A stretch of 64,000 bases of DNA from Pimelobacter simplex (GTDB lineage Bacteria > Actinomycetota > Actinomycetes > Propionibacteriales > Nocardioidaceae): NCBI RefSeq assembly GCF_900114845.1, contig NZ_FOUK01000001.1, positions 496,001 to 560,000 on the forward strand. Direction: 5' to 3'. Made by a program: the position numbers and the translations under genes. The notes under the pieces are model-generated. The model saw nothing but the letters and a program-made list of their open reading frames with translations, was not told the DNA's origin and did not search any database. Positions 1 to 7,856 of this stretch are shown in pieces (the stretch's first letter is position 1; each line of letters opens with the position of its first letter).

Positions 1-1
1 C

Positions 2-106
2 CCCGACCTGGCGGCCGAGCTCCGCCACCACTTCGACGCACCCGACGCCGCCCTGGTCCCGTACCTGGGCCGGGTGCCTCACTGGCGAGAGGAATCCCTG
101 TCATGA
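2..106 (+). CDS. 3' end of a probable sulfotransferase-family gene (5' end outside window)
   Basis: Only the last 34 codons are visible, ending in a TGA that overlaps the ATG of the next gene (ATGA). The tail reads like the C-terminus of a PAPS-type sulfotransferase: a short helix ending in an FDA/PD segment, then a leucine-rich turn and a final HW. That resemblance is weak evidence. The stop-start overlap shows it is translationally coupled to the methyltransferase gene that follows, and so belongs to the glycan locus at the left of the window. The active-site P-loop would lie outside the window. Confidence 0.5.
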   Translation, partial: PDLAAELRHHFDAPDAALVPYLGRVPHWREESLS

Positions 107-1317
107 CCGACCTGCTCTCCGCACCCGCGCGGCACCGGCTGGCGCGGCTCACCCGCTGGCATCCCGGGCTGCGCGACGTGCCCCTGGACCTGCTGCTGCT
201 CGGCGGCCAGAACGGCATGACGGCCGCCGCGTTCGCCACCGCGCTCGGCGACCCGCTGTGGCCCTCGCGGCGCGTGGTCGACGGTCCGCACGCGGCCCTG
301 CTCGACCTGGCCGGGCGCGACGGCTCGGGGGTGATCGGCGACGCGGAGATCCTCGTGTCGTCGTACGGGCGGATGGCGCGGGTGTGCGTACGACGGACCG
401 GCCGCTTCTTCGCGGCCACCGACGACGCCGGGATCGTCGCCCAGGCACGCTCGTTCCTGGCCCGCGCGGCGGGTGAGCAGGTGGCGCTGCCGTCCGACGC
501 GCTGCACTCGCCGCCCGGGCAGCCGGTGCTCGTCGTACCGGTGGCGGACTCGGACTGCTTCCAGGTCCTCGACGGCCACCACCGGATCGCGCTCGCCGCT
601 GCCGCAGGGCTGCCGTCCCTGCCCGTCCGGGTGCGGCGCGGCGCGATCACCACGCCGCTGCAGGACCTGCTCCGCGCGATGTCGTGGCTCGACGGCGGCC
701 GCGAGCTCTACCAGCCCGTCGTGTCACCCGAGCTCGCCGCACGGTGGCCCACCGTGCGCTGCTGCGTCGACCGGCTGGAGGCGATGGAGTCCTTCCTGCG
801 CGGGCGGGACCAGCTCGCCGGCACCTACCTCGACGTCGCCAGCTGCTACGGCTGGTTCGTCCGGCACCTGACCGACCTCGGGCTCGAGGCCGAGGGGATC
901 GAGCGCGACCCGCTCGGCGCGACGCTCGGCCGGATCGTCTACGGCCTCGACCCGGCCCGGATCCGGACCGGCGACGCCGTCGCCCTGCTCGGCGGCTCCC
1001 ACGAGAGCTGGGACGTGGTGTCGTGCTTCAGCCTGCTCCACCACTTCGTGCTCGGCCGTGGCAGCTGCGACGCCGTCGAGCTCGTCCGGATGCTCGACCG
1101 GGCGACCCGCAAGGTGCTCTTCCTCGACACCGGCCAGGAGCACGAGCGCTGGTTCCGCAAGTCGCTGCGGGGCTGGGATGCCGCCTACATCCGGGAGTTC
1201 CTGCTCGAGAACACCACCTTCGACGAGGTGCTCGACCTCGGCCCGGACCGGGACGCGGTGCCGCCGTACGAGGACAACTACGGGCGCCACCTCTTCGCCT
1301 GCGTGCGGACGGCGTGA
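103..1317 (+). CDS. ParB-like domain / SAM-dependent methyltransferase fusion protein
   Basis: 404 residues. The middle (about residues 140-175) carries VLDGHHRIALAAAAGLPSLP, the DGHHR signature of the ParB/sulfiredoxin nuclease-like fold. The C-terminal half (about 235-404) looks like a class I methyltransferase: a Rossmann-type LDVASCYGWF, an acidic EGIERD at the end of strand 2, then WDVVSCFSLLHHF as the motif after strand 4. It is probably cytosolic and modifies a glycan or small-molecule intermediate; the substrate cannot be read from the sequence. ATG overlaps the stop of the preceding gene and the next gene starts 13 bases downstream, so this is an operon. ParB-like domains in metabolic contexts are known but poorly understood. 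Domain assignment is good, function uncertain. Confidence 0.8.
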   Translation: MTDLLSAPARHRLARLTRWHPGLRDVPLDLLLLGGQNGMTAAAFATALGDPLWPSRRVVDGPHAALLDLAGRDGSGVIGDAEILVSSYGRMARVCVRRTGRFFAATDDAGIVAQARSFLARAAGEQVALPSDALHSPPGQPVLVVPVADSDCFQVLDGHHRIALAAAAGLPSLPVRVRRGAITTPLQDLLRAMSWLDGGRELYQPVVSPELAARWPTVRCCVDRLEAMESFLRGRDQLAGTYLDVASCYGWFVRHLTDLGLEAEGIERDPLGATLGRIVYGLDPARIRTGDAVALLGGSHESWDVVSCFSLLHHFVLGRGSCDAVELVRMLDRATRKVLFLDTGQEHERWFRKSLRGWDAAYIREFLLENTTFDEVLDLGPDRDAVPPYEDNYGRHLFACVRTA

Positions 1318-1330
1318 CGTGGGTGCCGTG

Positions 1331-2497
1331 ATGTCCGAGGACCTGCTCTCCGTCGCCGCCGCCCTCTGGCCGGGGGCCGAGACCGTCGACGCCGGCGCCC
1401 CCGCGGACGGTCGCCCGGTCCGGGCCCGCTTCGCGGTGGTGCACCGCGGACCGACCCCGACAGTGCTGGTGCCCGTCGAACCGCCGTCCGCCGCGGCGGC
1501 CTCGCTCCGCCGGGTCAGCGCCGGCTCGAGCTGGTGGGACTCGACCAGCCGCGTGGCGGCGGGGGCCGCCGTGCGCGCCGTCCCGGCGCTGCTGCGGCAC
1601 CGGGTCGAGGTGCGCGGCGGGGAGGAGGGGCTCGCCGACCACCTCTCGGCGGTGCTCGGCACGCCGGTGACGTTCAGCCTCAGCATCGGCACCGCGCGGG
1701 TCAACCGGAAGCCGGTGCTGCAGGTGTTCGACGCCACGGGCACGTGCCGGGCGTTCGCCAAGGTCGGCTGGACCGAGAACACCTGCGCCGACGTGGCCGC
1801 GGAGGGCCGGGCGCTCGCCGCCGTGACTGCCCACCAGTACCGGCACATCATCCCGCCGGAGCTGGTCGCCCGGACGTCGTGGGAGGGCCGGCCGGTGCTG
1901 CTGACCGGCCCGCTCGCGCCGTCGCCGTGGGCCCGGCACCGGCGCTCCTGGACGCCGCCCGACGACGCGATGGCCGAGCTGGCCTCGCGGTTCGGGCTGA
2001 CCGACGGCGAGCTCGCGACGTCCGACTGGTGGCGCCGGCAGTGGCAGGTGGCCGGCGAGCTCGCGGACCCCGTGATGCGGGGCCGGCTGGGCCGGGCGAT
2101 GGAGAAGGTGGCGACCGTGACCGGACGCCGGCTGATCGCCTTCGGTGCCTGGCACGGCGACTGGACGCCGTGGAACATGGCGGTCACCGGTTCGCAGGTG
2201 CTGCTGTGGGACTGGGAGCGCTTCGAGACCGGCGTCCCCACCGGCCTCGATGCCCTGCACTACATGGTCAGTGCGCTCAACCTCGGCACGCCCTCGTCGC
2301 CCGACGCGGTGGTCCGGGCGCTCGCGCTCGCGGCGTACCGGGACCGCAGCCTCGGTGGCGAGCCGCACGTGCACAGCCTGCTCTACCTGGTGGCGATCCT
2401 CACCCGGTACCTGCGGCTGCTCGACGCACCGGGTGGTGAGCACCTCGCCCCGCGGGCGCTCCAGACGCTGATCGCGCTGGAGCGCCTCTGCGGGTGA
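1331..2497 (+). CDS. Kinase-fold (APH-like) phosphotransferase
   Basis: 388 residues. The catalytic region is visible near residue 275: a WHGDWTPWN loop (Brenner motif HGDxxxxN) followed by LLWDWE, which matches the metal-binding DxD/DWE strand of aminoglycoside-phosphotransferase-like kinases. The N-terminal half has the expected beta-rich lobe with a FAKVGW segment that may carry the nucleotide-binding lysine. Start chosen at ATG 1331, 13 bases after the previous stop. Such proteins in polysaccharide loci phosphorylate sugars or precursors; here the substrate is unknown. It is the last gene of the plus-strand operon and meets a minus-strand hydrolase gene tail to tail 10 bases away. Confidence 0.78.
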   Translation: MSEDLLSVAAALWPGAETVDAGAPADGRPVRARFAVVHRGPTPTVLVPVEPPSAAAASLRRVSAGSSWWDSTSRVAAGAAVRAVPALLRHRVEVRGGEEGLADHLSAVLGTPVTFSLSIGTARVNRKPVLQVFDATGTCRAFAKVGWTENTCADVAAEGRALAAVTAHQYRHIIPPELVARTSWEGRPVLLTGPLAPSPWARHRRSWTPPDDAMAELASRFGLTDGELATSDWWRRQWQVAGELADPVMRGRLGRAMEKVATVTGRRLIAFGAWHGDWTPWNMAVTGSQVLLWDWERFETGVPTGLDALHYMVSALNLGTPSSPDAVVRALALAAYRDRSLGGEPHVHSLLYLVAILTRYLRLLDAPGGEHLAPRALQTLIALERLCG

Positions 2498-2507
2498 GGC
2501 GTCGGGC

Positions 2508-3977
2508 TCAGCGCAGCGTCGGGGAGTCCGCCAGGGCCTTGGCGAACGCCTTGCGCTTCGCATCGGTCCCCAGCACCCACGGAGCGACGCTGTTGAGCGC
2601 GCTGTCGAAGTAGCTGTAGGCGATGCCGCCGTACTGCTCCATCAGGTTGACCGTGTCCGAGATCTCGGACGGCCGGGCGGCCACGGCGGTGTCGGTGACA
2701 CCGGTCTCGGCCAGGCCCCACGCGACGCCGGCCGAGCGCGCCCAGGTGGAGATCCGCTGGTAGTAGTCCTGGAAGCTCGTCCACTTGGTGGTGGTCTTGC
2801 CGTTCTTCACCACGCCGTACTGCTGGTAGATGTCGAAGCCGGCGACGTCGACCTTGACGCCCCGCGGCCAGATCTCCGACAGGCGGTACTTCGGGTCCCC
2901 GAAGAACTCGTTCCAGCCGGTCATCACGACCGTGAACGCCACGTTGGACGCGTTGTTGCGGATGATCGGAGCGAGCCGCTCCTGCATCTTGCGCCACAGC
3001 TGGATGTCGCCGTCGCCCTCGGGCTCGTGGTGGAAGGCCACCCACACCGGGCCGTTGAGCGCGGCCAGACGGCGGGCGATGTCCTTGGCCCAGGCGTCAC
3101 CGCGGCCGGCGACCATGTCGGACCACGAGTACGGCAGCTTGAAGCTGATCCACGGCAGCCGTCCGGCAGCCAGGTCGGCCTGCGCGGTCGACACGGCCTT
3201 CGCGACACCGCTCGACGTGTAGTAGGTGCGCCGCACGCCCAGCTGGCCGCCGACCTGCTTCTCCAGCGTGGCCGGGTCGGTGTTCGAGCCGTGCGCCGCG
3301 CCGACGTACGTGCTGCCGGCACACGTCGGGATGCCCCGCGCGGTGCGGCCGCAGCCGTTGGTCAGCGTGCCGGCGACGGCCTCGTTGCTCGTCGACTCGG
3401 TGAGGTTGGCCGAGGGGGCCGGGGCGACCCGCAGGTCGTCCACCAGGATCCGCTCGCCGACCGGCAGTGCGGGTGCGCGGAAGCGCAGCGTCAGCGTCGA
3501 CGCCTGCTTCTTGGCGGTGATCCGGACCTTGATCGGGGTCCACGTCCCGGGCTGGGCGACGATCCGCGAGGCGCGGGTCTGCACCTTCCCGGCGGTCCGG
3601 GTGATCTCGTGGACCTGGAGGGCCACGGGGCGCCGCGACGTGGCGCGCACCCAGGCCCGGACGACGTACGGCGTGCCGGCGGCGTGCGCCCCCCCAAAGC
3701 GCACGCTGCTGCGGGCCACGGCCGGGCCGCGGTGGACGGTGCGGACCACGAGGGCCCGCGACTGGTGCCGTCCGGCACCCTTCCCCGAGAGCTTGACGCG
3801 GCTGGCGCCGACACCGGCGAACCCGTCGCGGTGGCTCTCGAAGGTCCCTGCGGGGTAGTGCCCCGACGTCTTGCTCGACATGGCGGACGGCACCATCGCC
3901 AGACCGCCGATCACGACCGCAGCGAGGGCCGCGATCAGTGAGATCCTTCGAATCTTGCGTGTGCGGACGTACTCCAC
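2508..3977 (-). CDS. Secreted GH26-like glycoside hydrolase with N-terminal carbohydrate-binding-like domain
   Basis: 489 residues from a GTG start with a GGGAGG ribosome site 8-9 bases upstream. An N-terminal basic stretch followed by SLIAALAAVVIGGLAM (about 13-28) is a signal peptide or anchor. Residues about 40-185 form a beta-sandwich like carbohydrate-binding modules of the CBM4/9 type. The catalytic domain (about 215-489) has FHHEPEGDG with the likely acid/base Glu318 and GLAETGVT with the likely nucleophile Glu424, the pattern of GH26 and related clan A enzymes. It probably trims or depolymerises the polysaccharide made by the neighbouring genes. Family assignment rests on those two motifs; exact specificity (mannan, xylan, or other) is unknown. 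Confidence 0.75.
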   Translation of the reverse strand: MEYVRTRKIRRISLIAALAAVVIGGLAMVPSAMSSKTSGHYPAGTFESHRDGFAGVGASRVKLSGKGAGRHQSRALVVRTVHRGPAVARSSVRFGGAHAAGTPYVVRAWVRATSRRPVALQVHEITRTAGKVQTRASRIVAQPGTWTPIKVRITAKKQASTLTLRFRAPALPVGERILVDDLRVAPAPSANLTESTSNEAVAGTLTNGCGRTARGIPTCAGSTYVGAAHGSNTDPATLEKQVGGQLGVRRTYYTSSGVAKAVSTAQADLAAGRLPWISFKLPYSWSDMVAGRGDAWAKDIARRLAALNGPVWVAFHHEPEGDGDIQLWRKMQERLAPIIRNNASNVAFTVVMTGWNEFFGDPKYRLSEIWPRGVKVDVAGFDIYQQYGVVKNGKTTTKWTSFQDYYQRISTWARSAGVAWGLAETGVTDTAVAARPSEISDTVNLMEQYGGIAYSYFDSALNSVAPWVLGTDAKRKAFAKALADSPTLR

Positions 3978-4033
3978 GACGTCACCTCCCTGTTCCTGGG
4001 TCGGGAGGGGACCCTTCCAAAGGAACGGGACGT

Positions 4034-4061
4034 GGGGGCAATCTCGCCCCCCAAATGGGGG
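4034..4061. terminator. Overlapping G-run/C-run hairpins between glycosyltransferase and hydrolase genes
   Basis: GGGGGC (4034-4039) can pair with GCCCCC (4046-4051), while the same C-run can pair with GGGGG (4057-4061) across an AAAT loop. The element lies 17 bases past the stop of the minus-strand fusion glycosyltransferase and about 60 bases before the GTG of the hydrolase. It may act as a terminator or processing site between the two genes, or as an operator of the hydrolase promoter. No U-tract follows. Confidence 0.4.
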
Positions 4062-4077
4062 AGAGAGTGCGAACCCG

Positions 4078-5682
4078 CTAGATGCCGTGGCCGCGGCGGT
4101 GAGCAAGGTCGAGGAGCCGATCGGCACTGACGAGGTGGAGGGCGACCGCGGCCGCGAGGTAGGCACGGGGCTCGCGCGGCCAGGTGCGGGCGGTGCGACC
4201 GGCCCAGCGCAGCGCGTCGCGGCGCCCCAGGGCGGCCAGCGCGAACGCCTTGCGGCCCTGCAGGCGGGCCAGCGCGCGGCGGTCGTCGTGGAAGACGGCG
4301 TGCTTGGCCAGGCCGTAGTCGATCGCGTCGACGATCGTCGCCCACTGCCGCGAGAACTGCGAGCCACCCCAGCGCACGCGCACCAGCGGGGCGGCGACGA
4401 GGTGGAAGCCCCCGGCGCCGGCGGCGCGGATCATCCAGTCGAAGTCCTCGCCGTAGCTGCCGGGGATCTCCTCGTCGACCAGGCCGATCCGGGTGAGCAG
4501 CGCGTCGCGCCGCACGACGACCGTCGAGGGGTGCGCCTCCATCACCCGGTGCCGCACGAGGTGGCGCAGCTCGAGGTCGGCAGGCGCCGGGACGCGCGGC
4601 GTGGTCGTGCCGTCGTAGGCGATCTCGATGCCGGTCACGCAGGCCGGCGGGCCGCCGCTCTGCAGTGCCCGGACCTGGCGGTCGAGCTTGCCGGGCAGCC
4701 ACAGGTCGTCGTCGTCGCAGAACGCCACCAGGGGGGCGATTCCGGCCAGGATGCCGGTGTTGCGGGCCCCGGCCAGTCCCGGGCTGCGGACGTTCGTGAC
4801 GACGTCCACCGGGCGCAGCGGGTCGTCGCTGGCGAGCGTGAGGTCCGGCTCGGAGCGGTCGAACACGAGGACGGTGCGGACCCGGCCGGCGTACTCCTGC
4901 TCGCGCACGGCGGCGATCGCCTCGCGCACGAGCACGGGCCGGTCGTGGGTGGCGATGACGACGTCGACGTCGGGCAGCACGAGCGGCTCCTTCGGGGGCG
5001 GGAGGGCGGTGATCCGCCACATCCGGCGGAGGTTGACGAGAGTGGCGACGACGTAGAACGCGAGCCCGAGACCGAGCCCGAGCACGACGAACCGCGGTCC
5101 GCCGGTGAGCGGCAGCAGCCCGAGCACGAGGGTCTCGCACTCGACCGCCCACGGCACCGGGCTCATGTCGAGGCGCCGGCACAGCCGCAGCCACGGGTCG
5201 AGCAGCGGGAGGTCGGTGCGGTCGATGAGCCGGGAGCCGCCGTCGCCCAGGCCGGCGGCGTCGGCGAGGTGCTTGCGCTGGGCCAGGCTCCAGCCGTAGC
5301 AGGCGAGCGCGCCGAGCATCGCCACCGCGAGTGCGGGCGAGGCGCGGTCGTGGGCCACCGCCCAGCCGGCGAGCGCGGCGTACGCCGCGCTGACGCAGAG
5401 CACGTCCGTGGCGACGTCGAAGAGCGCGCCGCGCGCTGAGCTCGTGCCCTGCAGGCGGGCGATCTTGCCGTCGAGGCAGTCGGCGAGGAAGCGCAGCAGG
5501 AAGAGCGCGCCGCCGGTCCGCAGCCGTCCGGTCGCGAGGCAGGCGGCGGCCGCGGTCCCGAGGACGCCGGCCACCGCGGTGACCCGGTTGGGCGTCACCG
5601 CGCGGTGCCGCGCGAGGCCGCGGGCCAGGGGATCGGTCACCGGGTCGATCACCAGCCGGGTCCAGATGTCGCGCGGCCTCAT
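4078..5682 (-). CDS. CDP-alcohol phosphatidyltransferase - family 2 glycosyltransferase fusion
   Basis: 534 residues. The N-terminal domain contains the complete CDP-alcohol phosphotransferase signature: D71-G72, A75-R76, G85, D89 and D93 with the canonical spacing, embedded among several hydrophobic helices (to about 220). A polytopic linker leads to a GT-A domain from about 236, with DVVIATHDRP at the nucleotide-binding strand, GLAGARNTG, and DDDD (323-326) as the metal-binding DxD; EDFDWMIRA matches the later ED motif of GT2 enzymes. One membrane polypeptide would thus both transfer a phospho-alcohol and a sugar, suggesting synthesis of a polyprenyl- or lipid-linked head group. ATG overlaps the stop of the upstream ligase gene (ATGA), so the two are coupled. 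Fusion is clear; substrates are inferred. Confidence 0.85.
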   Translation of the reverse strand: MRPRDIWTRLVIDPVTDPLARGLARHRAVTPNRVTAVAGVLGTAAAACLATGRLRTGGALFLLRFLADCLDGKIARLQGTSSARGALFDVATDVLCVSAAYAALAGWAVAHDRASPALAVAMLGALACYGWSLAQRKHLADAAGLGDGGSRLIDRTDLPLLDPWLRLCRRLDMSPVPWAVECETLVLGLLPLTGGPRFVVLGLGLGLAFYVVATLVNLRRMWRITALPPPKEPLVLPDVDVVIATHDRPVLVREAIAAVREQEYAGRVRTVLVFDRSEPDLTLASDDPLRPVDVVTNVRSPGLAGARNTGILAGIAPLVAFCDDDDLWLPGKLDRQVRALQSGGPPACVTGIEIAYDGTTTPRVPAPADLELRHLVRHRVMEAHPSTVVVRRDALLTRIGLVDEEIPGSYGEDFDWMIRAAGAGGFHLVAAPLVRVRWGGSQFSRQWATIVDAIDYGLAKHAVFHDDRRALARLQGRKAFALAALGRRDALRWAGRTARTWPREPRAYLAAAVALHLVSADRLLDLAHRRGHGI

Positions 5683-7733
5683 TCCCACTGCCGCCTCCGG
5701 ACCCGGAGCCACGCCAGCCCGACCAGGATGCCGACGGCGAGGCCGCTGGTGATGCGGACGCCGTGCCCGGTGCCGACCGGCGTCGCCGGCCCGACCCGGA
5801 TGACGGCGCCCGCCGCGGGGCGGTGCGTGGTGAGGTTGTCGACGGCGGCCCGCAGGTACGTGCGCGAGGCCGCCCAGGCAGGGTCGGTCGGGTCGGTCGC
5901 GGCGAGCTCCTCGCGCAGCCGCGCCACGAGGTCGGTGCGACGTCCCTCCAGGAAGCGGGTCCGCTCGGCGAGGTACTCGTCGGCGACGGCGCGTGCGGCC
6001 GCCACCGGGTCGTCGGACCGCGGCGTCGTGAGCGTCACGTTGAGCACGGTCGAGAGCGGCGGCGCGGCCACGCTGATCGCGCGGCGCAGTGCCGACGGAG
6101 CGATCCCCACCCGGTGCGCGGCCAGCACCAGCGGTCGTTCGGAGCGCAGCAGCGCCGCCTCGGTGTCGACGGTGGCCGCGGCGGGCGGACGTACCTCGAC
6201 ACCTCCGTTGTCGGCCTCGCGAGCGGCGTCCCCTACGTCGAGGTAGGTCGGGGACGGTGTGAGCGCCACCGTGACGGTGCTCCGCCAGCGCGGGTCGCCC
6301 CCCGACGGCGCCGCCGCCGCGACGCCGCCCCCGAGCAGCGCGAGGCACGCCACGAGCACCAGCGAGCGCCGGCTCGGCACCCGCAGGGGCTGCCCCGTGC
6401 GCTGCTCGCGCCAGGCCAGCGCGACCGCGATCATCATCAGCATCATCGGCAGGCCGAGGGTGTCGTAGACCGACAGCTGCAGCAGGAAGATGCCGACCGC
6501 GAACGTCGCGACCGCCTCGTTGACCGTCCGACATCGCCAGGTCCGGCGCAGCGCGACGACGAAGAACGCCAGGAAGAACAGGGTCCCCACCCAACCCTGC
6601 GAGAAGAGCACCAGCCAGAGCTGGCCCTGGGTCCCGAGCGGCGGCACGCCGCATGCGGGGCACTTCGGCGTCGCGCCGCCGGCGATCGAGGCGAACGAGC
6701 CCTGCACGTTGCGGGTCCCGCCGAACCCGACGACGGGCGATCCCGACGTCATCGAGTCGACGGTCGCGACGAGGAGCTGGGAGCGCCGGTCGTTGCTGTG
6801 GGGGTGGTCCAGGCGCTCGCCGACGGTGGCGCCGAGCGGCGTGCTCGTCGCCGCGACCCCGCCGACCACCACGGTGGCGACCAGCGCGACGAGCGCCAGG
6901 TGGTGGCGTCGTACGGCGAGGAGGACGAGGAGGCCCACACAGCTCGCGCCGACGGCCAGCCACAGCCCGCGGTTGAGGCTGAGCACGATCGGGACGGCGG
7001 CCACCGCGAGCAGCGGGGCCGCCAGCATCCGCCACCTGCTGCGGCTGGCGACCAGCAGCGCGACCAGGAACACCAGGCTCAGCGAGATCGCACTGCCCCA
7101 CGTGTTGGTGAAGGGGAAGGGCGCCTTGGGCCGAGGCTGGGGCAGCCCGCCGAGCACCTGCTGCAGCTCCGAGGCCTGCGCCGAGACGAGCGTGTTGACG
7201 AAGCCGTTGCCGCGCAGCCCGCCGGGCAGCAGCTGCTCGGCCAGCGTGCGCACCTCGAGGTCCGGGGCGACGAGACCGACGACGCCGCCCGCCACCGCCA
7301 CCACGAAGATCCAGGCGACCACGCGATGCACGGTGCGGTCGGCGATCAGGCGGGCCGGGGTGTTGCCGAGCCAGACCAGCACGACGGTGCACGCGAAGTA
7401 CCAGCCGAAGCGGTAGCCGAAGACCATCAGCCGGCCGGCGCCGCCGTCCGCCACGGCACCGGGCGCGGTCGCCCCGAGCGTGCCGAGGCCGAGCAGCACC
7501 CAGCCGAGGAAGAGCAGCCACCACCCGAAGCCCGGCGGTACGACGACCCGCCGGCGCCGCCACAGGTCCCACCCGAGCGGCAGCACCATCGCGAGCGGGA
7601 CCAGTGAGGCGACGCCCAGCACCCACCACAGGGGCAGGCCGGCGATGCCGACGACGAAGCATCGGCACGCGATCCGGCCCGAACGGTCCGCCGGTCCCGC
7701 GGAGGACGTCATGCAGGAAAGCGTCGGTGCCAC
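5679..7733 (-). CDS. O-antigen-ligase/polymerase-like membrane protein fused to a Wzz-like domain
   Basis: 684 residues. The first about 440 residues hold ten or more membrane segments and a large extracellular loop; NRGLWLAVGA and the VVGFGGTRNVQGS segment resemble the Wzy_C/O-antigen ligase family. After a further membrane helix (about 455-475) comes a soluble domain (about 480-650) with a coiled-coil-like stretch VADEYLAERTRFLEGRRTDL and a last membrane helix, the topology of chain-length determinants (Wzz). It would polymerise or ligate lipid-linked repeat units and limit chain length in one protein. Start is uncertain: GTG 7733 or ATG 7712, neither with a good ribosome site. It is divergent from the beta-propeller gene. 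Confidence 0.8.
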   Translation of the reverse strand: MAPTLSCMTSSAGPADRSGRIACRCFVVGIAGLPLWWVLGVASLVPLAMVLPLGWDLWRRRRVVVPPGFGWWLLFLGWVLLGLGTLGATAPGAVADGGAGRLMVFGYRFGWYFACTVVLVWLGNTPARLIADRTVHRVVAWIFVVAVAGGVVGLVAPDLEVRTLAEQLLPGGLRGNGFVNTLVSAQASELQQVLGGLPQPRPKAPFPFTNTWGSAISLSLVFLVALLVASRSRWRMLAAPLLAVAAVPIVLSLNRGLWLAVGASCVGLLVLLAVRRHHLALVALVATVVVGGVAATSTPLGATVGERLDHPHSNDRRSQLLVATVDSMTSGSPVVGFGGTRNVQGSFASIAGGATPKCPACGVPPLGTQGQLWLVLFSQGWVGTLFFLAFFVVALRRTWRCRTVNEAVATFAVGIFLLQLSVYDTLGLPMMLMMIAVALAWREQRTGQPLRVPSRRSLVLVACLALLGGGVAAAAPSGGDPRWRSTVTVALTPSPTYLDVGDAAREADNGGVEVRPPAAATVDTEAALLRSERPLVLAAHRVGIAPSALRRAISVAAPPLSTVLNVTLTTPRSDDPVAAARAVADEYLAERTRFLEGRRTDLVARLREELAATDPTDPAWAASRTYLRAAVDNLTTHRPAAGAVIRVGPATPVGTGHGVRITSGLAVGILVGLAWLRVRRRQWE

Positions 7734-7748
7734 GGGGGTTCTGGGGAC

Positions 7749-7765
7749 TCACCAATTTTGGGTGA
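7749..7765. promoter_or_regulatory. Inverted repeat in the divergent ligase/propeller promoter
   Basis: TCACC (7749-7753) and GGTGA (7761-7765) flank an AT-rich centre that itself forms the perfect palindrome CCAATTTTGG. It lies just upstream of the minus-strand ligase gene and about 90 bases before the plus-strand propeller gene, in one of the few AT-rich spots of this locus. It is a plausible operator; the regulator is unknown, though the LuxR-type protein at 9747 is a candidate. Confidence 0.4.
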
Positions 7766-7856
7766 CTATCGCCGCGCGGCGACCGGGGTCCGGAGCACCG
7801 GCCTACTGTCGCCTGCATCCGGCGTCGGTGCCGGGAGCAGGAGGGAGCGTGCCAGG

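Noticed and set aside
3871..5439. A 522-codon plus-strand open frame
   Set aside because: It is antisense to the glycosyltransferase fusion, has no ribosome site and no domain.
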